Shown: positions 22,688 through 32,582 of the stretch, piece after piece | Layout of the letters: the number at the start of each line of letters is the position of its first letter | Position numbering within the stretch: position 1 is the stretch's first letter | DNA from: an uncultured Eubacterium sp. | Lineage (GTDB): Bacteria > Bacillota > Clostridia > Lachnospirales > Lachnospiraceae | Direction of reading: 5' to 3' | Assembly (NCBI GenBank): GCA_934316845.1 | Contig: CAKRDZ010000030.1 | Location: 1 to 38,234, forward strand | Length of the DNA: 38,234 nt | Program-made: the position numbers and the translations under genes | The notes under the pieces: generated by a model | What the model was told of the DNA's origin: nothing | Databases searched by the model: none | What the model saw: the letters and a program-made list of their open reading frames with translations, nothing else

Positions 22688-25600
22688 CTATTTTTCGGAT
22701 TTCTTTTCGATTTCCACCTGCACTGCACGATCTTTTTTGCGATTTAAGACCGCATAGATACATGGCACAACAAACAGGGTCAGCAGCGTACCGTAAATCA
22801 AACCGCCAATGGTTACGATCGACATTGGACGGATCATATCCGAACCGCTGTCACTGCTTATGATCATCGGAAGCAGACCAAGGATTGTTGTCAGCGCCGT
22901 CATAAGGATTGGACGAAGTCTCGTCTTTCCGGCTTCTACGATCGCCTCGTATTTGGTCATACCACGTTCACGCAGCTGATTGATGTAATCTACCAGCACG
23001 ATACCATTGTTTACGATGATACCGGAAAGCATGACAAAGCCGATCATCGCGATGACACTGACTTCGCTTCCGGATATCCAAAGTCCCATAAATCCACCGG
23101 TAAACGCAAGCGGGATGGTAAACAGGATGATAAATGGTGACAGCAGGGACTGGAACTGGGCAACCATGATCAAATACATGAAGATGACACCGACGATAAA
23201 CATCAGGCCAACCTGTTTAATGGATTCATTGATGGTTTCGTCCTCTCCGGTAAATTCCAGTTCGTATCCGGACGGCATCTCATATTTATCCAGTGCCGCA
23301 TGCACGTCATTACTTACCAGTCCGACATTGTAATCGTCTCCGAGAGTAAGTGATACCGTCATATATCTCGTCTGATCAATACGGTTAATGGAAGATGGGG
23401 TATCTGCCATACTAAAGTCCGCAATCTTTGACAATTTTACTTTCTTAGTCTTCTGTGTCTGCGAGTCGGTATACTCAATCTTCATCTTCTCAATGTCGCT
23501 TCGTTTGAGTTTTTCATCCTTTTCATCGCTTACATACACATCCAGATCTTCGGTATCCGTCGACAAGGTTGTCGCAGAAGAAGCATCTTTTACCCGCGCA
23601 TTGATCTGCTGGAATACCTGGGCTACTGTCAGCGAATACTCCATCGCTTTGTCTTTCTTTACGGTAATACGGAACTCCTGACTTGCATCTTCCATACCAT
23701 TGGTAATTTCTGTAATTCCCTTAACACCGTCCAACTGCTTCATGATATCTTCGGAAATCTTCTGGATCTTATCCAGATCTTTTCCCTCGATGCGCATCGT
23801 AATACCGGAGCCAAACATGGAACTCATATCCATTGCCGACGCCTCGATCGACACATCGCATGGAATGTCTTTTACTTTTTCTTCCATTTCCTTTTTGATG
23901 TCCTGATTGGAACGTTTGTTCTCCTCATTTAAAAGGACGTACACCGAGATGGAATCGGAACCGCCGGACATTGCCGACATCATTCCGCCACCGCCGGACA
24001 TAGCTCCGACGGTCTCTACGCCATCCACTTTCAAAAACCGATCCATGATCTGATTGGATTTTTCATACAGATCCTGCTTACTCATCGTATCGTCGTCTTT
24101 CGGAATGGAAATCGTCGCCGTCATCTGTGTACTGCGCATCTCCGGCATAAAGGCAGTTCCTTTTGCCACGGATAACAGTGCAAATACAACGAGCAGCACC
24201 AGCGCACCAAGCAAAACCAAAATCTTTTTATGAAGAAGCACGGAAAGCACTTTTCCATATACATTTTGAATCTTTATAATCAGTTTATTCGGATTGTCTT
24301 TTACTTTGCGGAGCATTCCCTGAGACATCGCCGGTACCAGCGTCAACGCAACGACAAGACTGGCAAGCAGCGAGTACGCAAGGGTCAGAGCAAGGTCGGT
24401 AAATAACTGCCTTGTGATTCCCTCAGTAAATACGATCGGTGCAAATACACAGATCGTCGTAAGGGTGGACGCAAGGATCGCTCCTCCTACCTGCTTTGCT
24501 CCTTCAATGGATGCTTCTTTGATATCATATCCTTCCTCATTACGCAGTCGGAATATATTTTCGATAACAACAACCGAGTTATCCACTAACATTCCGACAC
24601 CAAGCGCGAGTCCGGATAAGGAAATAACGTTCAATGTCACACCGCTGAAATACATCAGCACGACGGCTGCCACGACACTGAGCGGGATTGAGCAGGCAAC
24701 GATAAAGGTCGGCCGCAGATCTTTCAGGAACAAAAGCAGGATAATGATGGAGAACAATGCTCCATACAGCAGGTTATCCACTACGGAACTGACAACAAGG
24801 TCAATATACAGTCCCTGGTTCATAAGAACGGTCGTATGTAATCCCTCATTGTCTTTTTCCAATTGGTCCAGACGGTTCTCCAGACGTTTGGTAACATCTC
24901 CGGTAGAATATCCCGTCGCTTTTTCCATCGTAAGAGCAACTGCCGGATTTCCATTTACCATCGTGTAAACATCTTTGGAATTATCGGTTACTGCAATATC
25001 TGCCACATCCGAAAGACGGATCGGATCGAGATCATCAAATCCCATATCGCAGATTACGAGATTTTCAATATCTTTCTGACTGTCAACTTTTTCTCCGACT
25101 TTTACAAGATAAGAAGCTTCATTGTCCGTAATATAGCCGGCCGGCATATCAAAGTTTTCTGCTTTTAATATGTTTTCAACCATGGATTTGGTGATGATCT
25201 TCTTCAGATCTGCCCCTTCTTTGGTTGTCTTTTTGCTGTCTTTTAACTGTTGTTCTGCTTCGTCCAGTTTACTCTCTCCGGTATTTACCTGAACTTCTGC
25301 CACACTTAATTTAATCGCAACCAGCACTTTCTGTTTGCTGATCTCATTTTTGGCTTCCTCAACAGAAATCTGTCCTTTTTCCAGTTTATCTTTCGCATCC
25401 AGTAATTTCTTTTTGCCTGCCGCGATCTTTTTCTTCCCTGTTGTCAGCTGTTTTTTGCTGGCAGCCAGTTTCTTTTCCTGCGCTGTGATCGTCTGCATTC
25501 CTTCCTGCGCTTTGGAAAGACCGCTTTCTACTTCGGTAATCTTTCCAGGCAGATCTTCCTGCGTCATTCCCTGCTCGGTTAATTTCTGCTGCATTACCGT

Positions 25601-26650
25601 TAACTGGGTATTAACCGCTTCTAACTGGCTCTTTAATTCTGCATTTTCACCGACCGCAGCAAGCTGGGTCTCAAGTGTCTGCTTCTGCTCGGTCAACGCA
25701 GAAAGGCTTGACTGCAACTGAGTAAGGGAGGTCTTTGTCGCAGTCAGTGTCTTAATGGTCGCCTGAAGACTTGCCTTCTGCGTACTGATCTGTGCCTGCC
25801 CTGTCTTTAACTGCTTTTCTGCCGTTTTCATTTCTTTTTCTTTGGATTCGATCGTCTTCAGATTAGCGTTGATCGTCTCCAGTGTCTTTTTCATCTTTTC
25901 CGAGGATTTATTTAACTTTGCTTCCCCTTTGGCCAGCTTATCAGCTGCCTGATCCTGTTTGTCGGTTAATGTATCTTTTCCGTCCCGGATCTTATTTTTA
26001 TTATTTTCAATCTTATCGGAAGCATCCTGAAGTTTTCCATCGATCGCGTCCTGAACTTTCTTGTTCATTTCCTTGATCTTATCTTCCTGAATGATGATTT
26101 CAATCTTTTTATCTACTTCGCCGGAAGCACTGACGGAAGCCACACCTTCCACACTTTCCAGTTCCGGTATAATATCATTTTCGGCTTTTTCCGTAACACC
26201 GACGCTGTCCATATTGTCATAATCCAGCGCCGCTACCATGATCGGCATCATATCCGGATTGATCTTCATGATCGTCGGATTGCCGATGCTGTCATCCCAT
26301 TGTGCGGACACGGTATCGAGACTTTCACGCATATCGATCGTCGCGGAATTCATATCCGTATTTTCATTAAATTCCAGGATAACAACGGACATATTACTAT
26401 TGGAAACCGAAGATACCTGTTTCATATTGGTAATACTTGCCATTGCCTGTTCTACCGGCTTTGTCACTGCCGTTTCAATCTCTTCCGGACTTGCTCCCGG
26501 ATATGTCGTCATAACGATGGCATAGGGAAATTCCATGTCCGGCATAAGATCCGTACTCATGTTGCTGAACGACAGGATGCCAAGCACGATCACTAACACC
26601 ACTGCCACGAGAACCGTATACGGTTTTCGTACACTAAGTTTTGATAACAT
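22688..26650 (-). CDS. RND (HAE1/AcrB-like) exporter with a long coiled-coil insert
   Basis: A 1320-residue inner-membrane exporter. The start (SVRKPYTVLVAVVLVIVLG) and TDLMPDMEFPYAIVMTTYPG are typical of HAE1 pumps, and two blocks of about six helices hold LALGVGMLVDNSVVVIENIF and a second large extracellular region. The family usually has about 1000-1050 residues. The excess is an insertion at about 200-480 (25210-26053), highly charged and rich in K, Q, E and T heptads, which replaces part of the first porter/docking region and should form a long coiled coil. It is monocistronic with its own promoter, operator and terminator. No separate membrane-fusion protein or outer-membrane factor is near. 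The substrate is unknown. Confidence 0.93.
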   Translation of the reverse strand: MLSKLSVRKPYTVLVAVVLVIVLGILSFSNMSTDLMPDMEFPYAIVMTTYPGASPEEIETAVTKPVEQAMASITNMKQVSSVSNSNMSVVILEFNENTDMNSATIDMRESLDTVSAQWDDSIGNPTIMKINPDMMPIMVAALDYDNMDSVGVTEKAENDIIPELESVEGVASVSASGEVDKKIEIIIQEDKIKEMNKKVQDAIDGKLQDASDKIENNKNKIRDGKDTLTDKQDQAADKLAKGEAKLNKSSEKMKKTLETINANLKTIESKEKEMKTAEKQLKTGQAQISTQKASLQATIKTLTATKTSLTQLQSSLSALTEQKQTLETQLAAVGENAELKSQLEAVNTQLTVMQQKLTEQGMTQEDLPGKITEVESGLSKAQEGMQTITAQEKKLAASKKQLTTGKKKIAAGKKKLLDAKDKLEKGQISVEEAKNEISKQKVLVAIKLSVAEVQVNTGESKLDEAEQQLKDSKKTTKEGADLKKIITKSMVENILKAENFDMPAGYITDNEASYLVKVGEKVDSQKDIENLVICDMGFDDLDPIRLSDVADIAVTDNSKDVYTMVNGNPAVALTMEKATGYSTGDVTKRLENRLDQLEKDNEGLHTTVLMNQGLYIDLVVSSVVDNLLYGALFSIIILLLFLKDLRPTFIVACSIPLSVVAAVVLMYFSGVTLNVISLSGLALGVGMLVDNSVVVIENIFRLRNEEGYDIKEASIEGAKQVGGAILASTLTTICVFAPIVFTEGITRQLFTDLALTLAYSLLASLVVALTLVPAMSQGMLRKVKDNPNKLIIKIQNVYGKVLSVLLHKKILVLLGALVLLVVFALLSVAKGTAFMPEMRSTQMTATISIPKDDDTMSKQDLYEKSNQIMDRFLKVDGVETVGAMSGGGGMMSAMSGGSDSISVYVLLNEENKRSNQDIKKEMEEKVKDIPCDVSIEASAMDMSSMFGSGITMRIEGKDLDKIQKISEDIMKQLDGVKGITEITNGMEDASQEFRITVKKDKAMEYSLTVAQVFQQINARVKDASSATTLSTDTEDLDVYVSDEKDEKLKRSDIEKMKIEYTDSQTQKTKKVKLSKIADFSMADTPSSINRIDQTRYMTVSLTLGDDYNVGLVSNDVHAALDKYEMPSGYELEFTGEDETINESIKQVGLMFIVGVIFMYLIMVAQFQSLLSPFIILFTIPLAFTGGFMGLWISGSEVSVIAMIGFVMLSGIIVNNGIVLVDYINQLRERGMTKYEAIVEAGKTRLRPILMTALTTILGLLPMIISSDSGSDMIRPMSIVTIGGLIYGTLLTLFVVPCIYAVLNRKKDRAVQVEIEKKSEK

Positions 26651-26756
26651 TGTAATCCTCCTTACAAGATATACTTTAATTTTCTTTCCTAATGTTACAT
26701 AATAATGTTTCGCTTGAATAGGTTTAAATTCTAGAAAAATGTGTCACTTTTCAATT

Positions 26757-26773
26757 ACTTAACCATGTTAAGT
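26757..26773. promoter_or_regulatory. Probable repressor operator of the RND gene
   Basis: ACTTAAC-CAT-GTTAAGT is a perfect dyad with seven-base arms. It lies about 14 bases downstream of the RND -10 box, where a bound repressor would block initiation. Such short dyads are typical of MarR- or TetR-type regulators; none is encoded in this window next to it. Confidence 0.68.
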
Positions 26774-26786
26774 TTTATATTTTAAG

Positions 26787-26814
26787 AGTATATCATATTC
26801 TGTACGTTTGTCAA
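26787..26814 (-). promoter_or_regulatory. Promoter of the RND exporter gene
   Basis: On the minus strand TTGACA (26814-26809) and TATACT (26792-26787) are 16 bases apart, with an extended TG one base before the -10 box. It leaves a leader of about 130 bases before the ATG at 26650. Confidence 0.82.
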
Positions 26815-26829
26815 GATGATTCTCAATAC

Positions 26830-27981
26830 TTATTGCAGGTGGTATTCTTTTTCCAGTAGATCTACAATAGCTGCCGCCGAATTTCCGGCGTTTTCCGTAT
26901 GATATTTTTCTTTTGCCTGCATTCTTTCCTCCCGCGTGCTGTCAATTTCGTCTGCAGTCTCCTGCAGAAAGGAAGAAAGCTGCTCAAATTTTTCGACATA
27001 AAATCCCTTGACCGCCTCTTTATAATCGTCAAAAGCAAGTGTAAAATGGGTAAAATACTCTTCCCTGTCGGCAATCGTAAGCGCAATCGGGCAGCCGGTT
27101 AAAAGATAATCAAAATAAACCGATGAATAGTCCGTGATAAGAGCATCCGTCCATGCCAGAAGTTCATACAGCGTGCAATCTAAGGATTCCAAAAATTTAT
27201 CATCGGCAATGATGATATGCGGAAGTTCTTCTTTTTCCAACACACTAAGATCCTGTACCGGATGCGGGCGGAACAAAAGCAGCATCTGCCGGTCTGCCAG
27301 CTGCGCTTCCAGGTGCAGCAGCTGATCTTTGTTTTCTACACAAGGCATCCCATAAGGATAGCTGTTTTTTAGGGATTTTTCCTCATGTGCCCGATGCTGC
27401 CGGTATGTCGGCATCCAGATGATACATTTTTTGTAAGCACTTCTTTGTTTCTCCCATGCCGGAATTTCTTTTGCCTTCACCAGGACATCGTTGCGCGGAT
27501 ATCCCAGCGGACACAAGACCTCTCTTGGCACCCGGATCATTTTTTCAAAAATGTCATACCAAAACGGAGACTGCACCATATAACGATCGCACTCTCCAAA
27601 TCTGCGGCTGTATTCCAGATCGATCTTTATGGGCATACCATGCCCCAGATGAAACCGGATCTGTCTCTTTCTTCTCTTTTTCACAAAGGTATTGCAGTCG
27701 AAAATATACCGGCTGGTATTTAACACATAGGCACGCTTCAACGTCTCCCGCAGCCCCGAAGGCTGATTTTCAAAATAAGACACGCCTTCCGGCAGCTTCC
27801 AGTCCGGCTTTCCCGGAAACGTTTTCATCCAATAAATCCTGTATTTTTTATGACAGCCCCGGCGCAGAAGTTCCTCGTAGAGCGCATACGTATTGTCCGA
27901 AAGATCCGGATGACTTTCAAGCACGATCGCTTTTTGCAGCGGCAAAAGACGCATCAAACCAAGCAGACATTTTTTAATCAT
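26830..27981 (-). CDS. CDP-glycerol glycerophosphotransferase-like protein (TagB/TagF type)
   Basis: A 383-residue enzyme of the TagB/SpsB family, which transfers polyol phosphate units from CDP-glycerol onto a lipid-linked carrier when making teichoic acid-like polymers. Visible family features are IRFHLGHGMPIK, CPLGYPRND, ILLFRPHP and ALITDYSSVYFDYLLTGCP, the last holding the DYSS substrate-binding motif. The start is the ATG at 27981, seven bases after AGAGG, overlapping the CapD stop by eight bases (ATGATTAA). It is membrane associated without a signal peptide. It may act with the LicD and GT genes in a phosphate-containing polymer; CDP-ribitol is an alternative donor. Confidence 0.9.
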   Translation of the reverse strand: MIKKCLLGLMRLLPLQKAIVLESHPDLSDNTYALYEELLRRGCHKKYRIYWMKTFPGKPDWKLPEGVSYFENQPSGLRETLKRAYVLNTSRYIFDCNTFVKKRRKRQIRFHLGHGMPIKIDLEYSRRFGECDRYMVQSPFWYDIFEKMIRVPREVLCPLGYPRNDVLVKAKEIPAWEKQRSAYKKCIIWMPTYRQHRAHEEKSLKNSYPYGMPCVENKDQLLHLEAQLADRQMLLLFRPHPVQDLSVLEKEELPHIIIADDKFLESLDCTLYELLAWTDALITDYSSVYFDYLLTGCPIALTIADREEYFTHFTLAFDDYKEAVKGFYVEKFEQLSSFLQETADEIDSTREERMQAKEKYHTENAGNSAAAIVDLLEKEYHLQ

Positions 27982-29971
27982 TTTCCGGCCTCTTCTTTCC
28001 TTCTGATTTGCGGCTGTTTTCATAAAAGTTTGACAATTTTCTGTCAATCACTTTCTTCTCTTTTTTCGCATTCTTTTTCCGATATTGGTACGTCGGCACC
28101 ATGTCCGCTATAATTTCTTTCATGTTTGGCACTTCGCTGTATGCCTCTTCATACAGGATCTGCAGCCGGTCGAAAAATTCATTTTCATCAAACTCCAATG
28201 GTTTTCCGATATGGATCAGTTCATTTTCGGTCTGTGTCAGACCTTCCTCGTCCATCAGGATCTCTTCATACAATTTTTCTCCCGGACGAAGTCCCGAATA
28301 TACGATCTTGATGTCCTCATCCGGTACATAACCGGACAATTTAATGAGATTTCTAGCAAGATCATCAATCTTGACCGGTTCACCCATATCCAGGACAAAG
28401 ATCTCGCCGCCTTTGGCAAACGCGCCTGCCTGAAGGACAAGGGATACGGCCTCCGGAATCGTCATAAAATAACGGATGATCCGTTTATCCGTAACCGTTA
28501 CAGGTCCCCCTTCTTCGATCTGTTTTTTAAATAAAGGAATCACACTTCCATTGCTTCCCAGTACATTACCAAAGCGGACAGCAACAAATTCCGTCGAGGA
28601 CTGGCGGCTGAGTCCCTGCACGATCATTTCACAGATCCTCTTGGAAGCCCCCATAATATTGGTTGGATTTACTGCCTTGTCGGTCGAGATCAGTACAAAT
28701 TTGCTCGTCCCGTATTTGTCAGCAGCAAGTGCCACCTTGTACGTTCCAAAGACGTTGTTTTTTATCGCCTCATTCGGGCTGTCTTCCATCAACGGCACAT
28801 GCTTATGCGCTGCGGCGTGGTAGACAATATCCGGATGAAAGGTGGCAAATATCCGGTCCACGCGGCTTGTATTGCGCACAGATCCGATCAATACCTCCAG
28901 ATGAAGATACGGATAATGCCGTTTCAATTCCTGCTGGATGTCATATGCATTGTTTTCATATATATCAAATATGATAAGCATCTTCGGCTGATTTGCTGCA
29001 ATCTGCCGGCACAGTTCACTTCCGATGGATCCGCCGCCACCGGTAACAAGAACAACTTTATCTTTCACATATCCGGTGATCAGATCAAGATCTGTTTTTA
29101 CCGGTTCCCGTCCCAGAAGGTCTTCAATCTGAACCGGACGAAGTTTTTCCACGGCAGCTTCCCCATTTACAAATTGGTAAACCCCCGGCAGGATTTTCAG
29201 ATCCGCGCCTGTCTGCTGGCAGACTTCCAGAATTTCTTTTACTTCCTTTTTCGAAGCACTCGGCATCGCCACAATAATTTCATTGATATCATAATGATTT
29301 GCCGCTTCTAAAATCTTATCCCTTCCGCCGATCACTTTGATCCCATTGATAAAGGTATTCTGTTTGGATTTATTATCATCAATCACACAACAGATATTAC
29401 TATCCAGTTTTTTGCTTAATTTAAGTTCGTTGATCACCATATTTCCGGCCTCTCCACCACCGATAACCATCGTATTGCGCATGCCTACTCCATGTACATT
29501 TTCACTATATAAAAAGCGGATGATCCGATAGGAAAAACGCACTGCTAATGTCATAAAAAACAGCAGCATAAAATAGATGAAAAAGTACGACCTTGGCAGT
29601 CTTCGGTACGTTCCAAATACGGTCAAAAAGTGAATGACGGTAGAAATCCCGCAGGCCAGTGCAATATTGATCACCTCGCTGAGACTTGCATAACGCCATA
29701 AGCTGTTGTACAAACGAAAAAGTGCAAATACGATCAACGTCAAAAGAGTGTTGATCACCATCATCTCCTGAAGTGTTGTAATATATCCATGCGGATATTC
29801 GATCGATATTCCACTTTTGATAAATTTATCCCATTTCAACTCATAACGGATAAAAAGTGCGGCATACGAACACAAATTGATGCACACCGCATCCCATATC
29901 AACAGCAAAAATCGATAAATCAATGAAAGTCTTCCACTTTCAATATATTTACGAATCCGTAACATTCTCAT
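27974..29971 (-). CDS. CapD/WbpM-type nucleotide-sugar 4,6-dehydratase
   Basis: A 665-residue membrane-bound enzyme. Four transmembrane helices (about 20-145) precede a first nucleotide-binding fold (MVIGGGEAGN at 168-177) and the catalytic extended-SDR domain with VTGGGGSIGSEL (309-320), HAAAHKHVPLMEDSPNEA and STDKAVNPTNIMGASKR. The usual YxxxK tyrosine is Met, as in WbpM and other inverting or retaining UDP-GlcNAc 4,6-dehydratases. The product would be a 4-keto-6-deoxy sugar nucleotide, a precursor of amino or deoxy sugars such as QuiNAc or FucNAc. It is the first gene of a two-gene operon with the TagB-like gene, and divergent from the ligase. Confidence 0.94.
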   Translation of the reverse strand: MRMLRIRKYIESGRLSLIYRFLLLIWDAVCINLCSYAALFIRYELKWDKFIKSGISIEYPHGYITTLQEMMVINTLLTLIVFALFRLYNSLWRYASLSEVINIALACGISTVIHFLTVFGTYRRLPRSYFFIYFMLLFFMTLAVRFSYRIIRFLYSENVHGVGMRNTMVIGGGEAGNMVINELKLSKKLDSNICCVIDDNKSKQNTFINGIKVIGGRDKILEAANHYDINEIIVAMPSASKKEVKEILEVCQQTGADLKILPGVYQFVNGEAAVEKLRPVQIEDLLGREPVKTDLDLITGYVKDKVVLVTGGGGSIGSELCRQIAANQPKMLIIFDIYENNAYDIQQELKRHYPYLHLEVLIGSVRNTSRVDRIFATFHPDIVYHAAAHKHVPLMEDSPNEAIKNNVFGTYKVALAADKYGTSKFVLISTDKAVNPTNIMGASKRICEMIVQGLSRQSSTEFVAVRFGNVLGSNGSVIPLFKKQIEEGGPVTVTDKRIIRYFMTIPEAVSLVLQAGAFAKGGEIFVLDMGEPVKIDDLARNLIKLSGYVPDEDIKIVYSGLRPGEKLYEEILMDEEGLTQTENELIHIGKPLEFDENEFFDRLQILYEEAYSEVPNMKEIIADMVPTYQYRKKNAKKEKKVIDRKLSNFYENSRKSEGKKRPEND

Positions 29972-30038
29972 TTTCCTCCATTTGCTTTCGCATTTTCCTT
30001 AACGGTTCCGGTTATCCCACCCGGACCTTTATCTTTCC

Positions 30039-30067
30039 ATTATACAAAAAAAAGTTGAAAAAATCAA
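30039..30067 (-). promoter_or_regulatory. Promoter of the capD-like operon
   Basis: On the minus strand TTGATT (30067-30062) and a perfect TATAAT (30044-30039) are 17 bases apart. It overlaps the divergent promoter of the ligase gene, so the two probably compete or share control. Confidence 0.7.
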
Positions 30068-30083
30068 TGGGATAGCGTATACT
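30055..30083 (+). promoter_or_regulatory. Promoter of the O-antigen ligase-like gene
   Basis: TTGAAA (30055-30060) and TATACT (30078-30083) are 17 bases apart, 60 bases before the start codon at 30143. Confidence 0.75.
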
Positions 30084-30142
30084 TATGTTTTATCAGGCGC
30101 AATGCCTGCCTGTAAACTATTTTCAGAGGAGAACTTTAGAGG

Positions 30143-31522
30143 ATGAATATGAAAATCACCAATCAGATCACACGTTATTATATCCTATTTTACGCACTTT
30201 ACAGTATGACACAGCGCATTATTCCCATCTCTGTTTTGTGTGTCGGACCGCTTGCCGGTATCCTTTATAAAATGATCATCGCTGTCGGCGGCTGTCTGGC
30301 GCTGGCGTACCTGATCTTAGGTTTCCGCCGCTGGAAGATGAATGCGGTTTTTGCCCTTTTAGGAGGCTTTACCATCATTTTATGTGTTACCACATTACTC
30401 AATTACCATTACAACTTTTTCGACAACATTCTGGGTGTCGTTACCTTTGGCATTCAAATCATTTTATTTTTTAGTTACTATCATATGACAGAAAAGAACG
30501 AGTTTTCTTTTACCATACAGCTTACTGCACTTATATCCGGTCTGCTGTGGACAGTCAGCTGCGGGATCTCTCTGGCACAGTATCTTTTGGATATCCAGTA
30601 CCGTACCTTGAATCCCATCGGAAATATCGTGCGCCAGGGTATTATCGACGGCCGGTTGTTTGGTATCTTTTCCGATCCGAACTTCGCCGCTTTTACCTCT
30701 TTTTTGCTACTGATACTCTTTGCTTATACCTTTACCTGCCGCAAGAATAAGATAATACACATATATATTGGCATCTGCGCTTTGCTCAACATCGCCTACA
30801 TCGTATTTTCCAATTCGAGAACGGTATTTTTAAGTGTCATTGGCACCGTATTTTTCTTTGTATTACTGCTCACCTACCGGCGCTATATCGCAGACGGACA
30901 GGTTTCCATCAAACGTTTTTTCCTGTATGCTGTACGAAATCTCGCCCTTACGCTGGTCGGTATGATCGCCGTCTATTCGCTGCTCTTTTTCCCGATGCAG
31001 AATATCGGAAAACAGATGGAACCGGAGCGCCATGCCGAAGATCTGGTGCGTGATGATGTCGGCGGGGATAACCTCACCAACAACCGTTCCACGATCTGGG
31101 TCAATTACCTTGATCTGTATAAGAAAAAACCGGTGTTTGGATTTTCCATCAACACCGCTCTGCCTTATGCCACAGAGCATGATCCAAATGGCTATCTTGC
31201 CCAGACACAATACGTTACCCACAACGGATATCTGTCTCTGCTGGTAGAAACCGGTATCCTTGGTTTTCTGTTTATGGCAGCCTTTTTGATCGTTATGCTC
31301 ATTCGAAATGTAAAGCGTATCCGAACAAAAGAAAAGATCAGCCCGGACTATGTTCTTGCTCTGTGCCTTGTCGTCGCAGTACTGATCTTTCTCATTTGTT
31401 TTCACGATATTTTCTTTACCGTAAATATCGAAACCATGCTGTTGTATCTGTCCATGGGAGTTCTATTTATCGAGACGGATTCACAAACTGTTCGATCAGA
31501 TCCTTCCATTGCGACAAAATAG
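30143..31522 (+). CDS. O-antigen ligase/polymerase-like membrane protein (Wzy_C)
   Basis: A 459-residue protein with about ten to twelve transmembrane helices. The Wzy_C/WaaL signature is visible as GRLFGIFSDPNFAAFTSF, then YIVFSNSRTVFLSVIGT. A large external loop follows (about 290-370) with NNRSTIWVNYL and THNGYLSLLVETG. Such proteins polymerise repeat units or ligate a finished polymer onto an acceptor. In a Gram-positive the acceptor would be peptidoglycan or a lipid carrier. AGGAG and AGAGG lie upstream; the start could also be the ATG at 30149. The last 56 bases overlap the 3' end of the GT4 gene on the other strand. Confidence 0.88.
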   Translation: MNMKITNQITRYYILFYALYSMTQRIIPISVLCVGPLAGILYKMIIAVGGCLALAYLILGFRRWKMNAVFALLGGFTIILCVTTLLNYHYNFFDNILGVVTFGIQIILFFSYYHMTEKNEFSFTIQLTALISGLLWTVSCGISLAQYLLDIQYRTLNPIGNIVRQGIIDGRLFGIFSDPNFAAFTSFLLLILFAYTFTCRKNKIIHIYIGICALLNIAYIVFSNSRTVFLSVIGTVFFFVLLLTYRRYIADGQVSIKRFFLYAVRNLALTLVGMIAVYSLLFFPMQNIGKQMEPERHAEDLVRDDVGGDNLTNNRSTIWVNYLDLYKKKPVFGFSINTALPYATEHDPNGYLAQTQYVTHNGYLSLLVETGILGFLFMAAFLIVMLIRNVKRIRTKEKISPDYVLALCLVVAVLIFLICFHDIFFTVNIETMLLYLSMGVLFIETDSQTVRSDPSIATK

Positions 31523-32567
31523 TTTCTTTGGAAAATTTTTCCAAATCTTCAGTGGAGTTTTTTGAAAGCCGGAGGCGTTCCTCCGGTTTTTTTAATAACT
31601 CATAAATGACCTCTGCCATCTTTTCCGTATCATAGGGCGGAATCAGTTTTCCGTCTTCTCCTTCCCGGATGATCTCACGCGGACCGGACACAATGTCAAA
31701 ACTGACCAGCGGAAGCGCATTTGCTTTTGCTTCAAGTAAAACCAGCGGCAGTCCTTCGCGGTAGGACGTAAGTACATACATCGAATGCCCTTTATAACAG
31801 GCTTCCATCTGATCCGTAAGTCCCATCAGACGGATATTTTCATCCAATCCCTCCCGACGGATTCGTTCCTGTATTTCCGGAAACATATCACCATCTCCAT
31901 ATACTTCCCACACAAAATCCTTTGTCTTTTTGGCTAACGCTGCCGCCGTATCGACCATAAGATTCATTCCCTTTTCTTTTGAAAACCGTCCCGCGGTCAA
32001 AATCTTGGTGCTGTCCGGATCATATGGCGCTGCTGCCCTTTTGATCCGCTCGTCGATCCAGTTATAGATCGTGATAACACGTCCTTTTTGATAGTGAAAT
32101 TTTTCATAATAGGCGTTTTCACTCTGCTTTGTTAAAACAACGGTTTTATCGGTAAAACGCGATCCCAGAGTACGCATCGTACGGGCAGGAATTTCATTCC
32201 ATTGATTCAGCAGTGCCCCATGATCGCAGAATATTCTCGGAATCTTCAGCCGTCTGCCATGAATCCCCCCGCAAAGCCCGGCATACGCTCCCACATAAAA
32301 AACCATATCCAGCTGTTTATTCTTAACATAACGGCGAAACGGCTTTCCTGCCTTTGTGATCACTTCACGGATCCTTGCTTTGTACGGAAGAATCACTTCA
32401 TAGTCAATGTCCTCAGGCAGTTCATACGCGCAGACATCCTTTTCCTGAATAAAACTAATAATCGTAATCTCGTACTCTCTGCGAAGAGCAAGTGCCATAT
32501 TGTACAAGACCTGCTGTGCACCACCGCGGACACTCATATCAAAATTTACAAAACCTATTTTCTTCAT
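31467..32567 (-). CDS. GT4-family glycosyltransferase
   Basis: A 366-residue GT-B enzyme. It has RGGAQQVLYNMALAL near the N terminus, ILTAGRFSKEKGMNLMVDTA in the middle and VLTSYREGLPLVLLEAKANA with the EX7E-type acidic pair that binds the sugar nucleotide. It would add a sugar to the polymer repeat unit on the cytoplasmic face. It is the last gene of the minus-strand GT2-LicD-GT2-GT4 operon, 15 bases after the preceding stop. Its final 18 codons overlap the ligase gene tail to tail. Donor and linkage cannot be read from the sequence. Confidence 0.92.
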   Translation of the reverse strand: MKKIGFVNFDMSVRGGAQQVLYNMALALRREYEITIISFIQEKDVCAYELPEDIDYEVILPYKARIREVITKAGKPFRRYVKNKQLDMVFYVGAYAGLCGGIHGRRLKIPRIFCDHGALLNQWNEIPARTMRTLGSRFTDKTVVLTKQSENAYYEKFHYQKGRVITIYNWIDERIKRAAAPYDPDSTKILTAGRFSKEKGMNLMVDTAAALAKKTKDFVWEVYGDGDMFPEIQERIRREGLDENIRLMGLTDQMEACYKGHSMYVLTSYREGLPLVLLEAKANALPLVSFDIVSGPREIIREGEDGKLIPPYDTEKMAEVIYELLKKPEERLRLSKNSTEDLEKFSKETILSQWKDLIEQFVNPSR

Positions 32568-32582
32568 TGCACTCTTCTCCCG

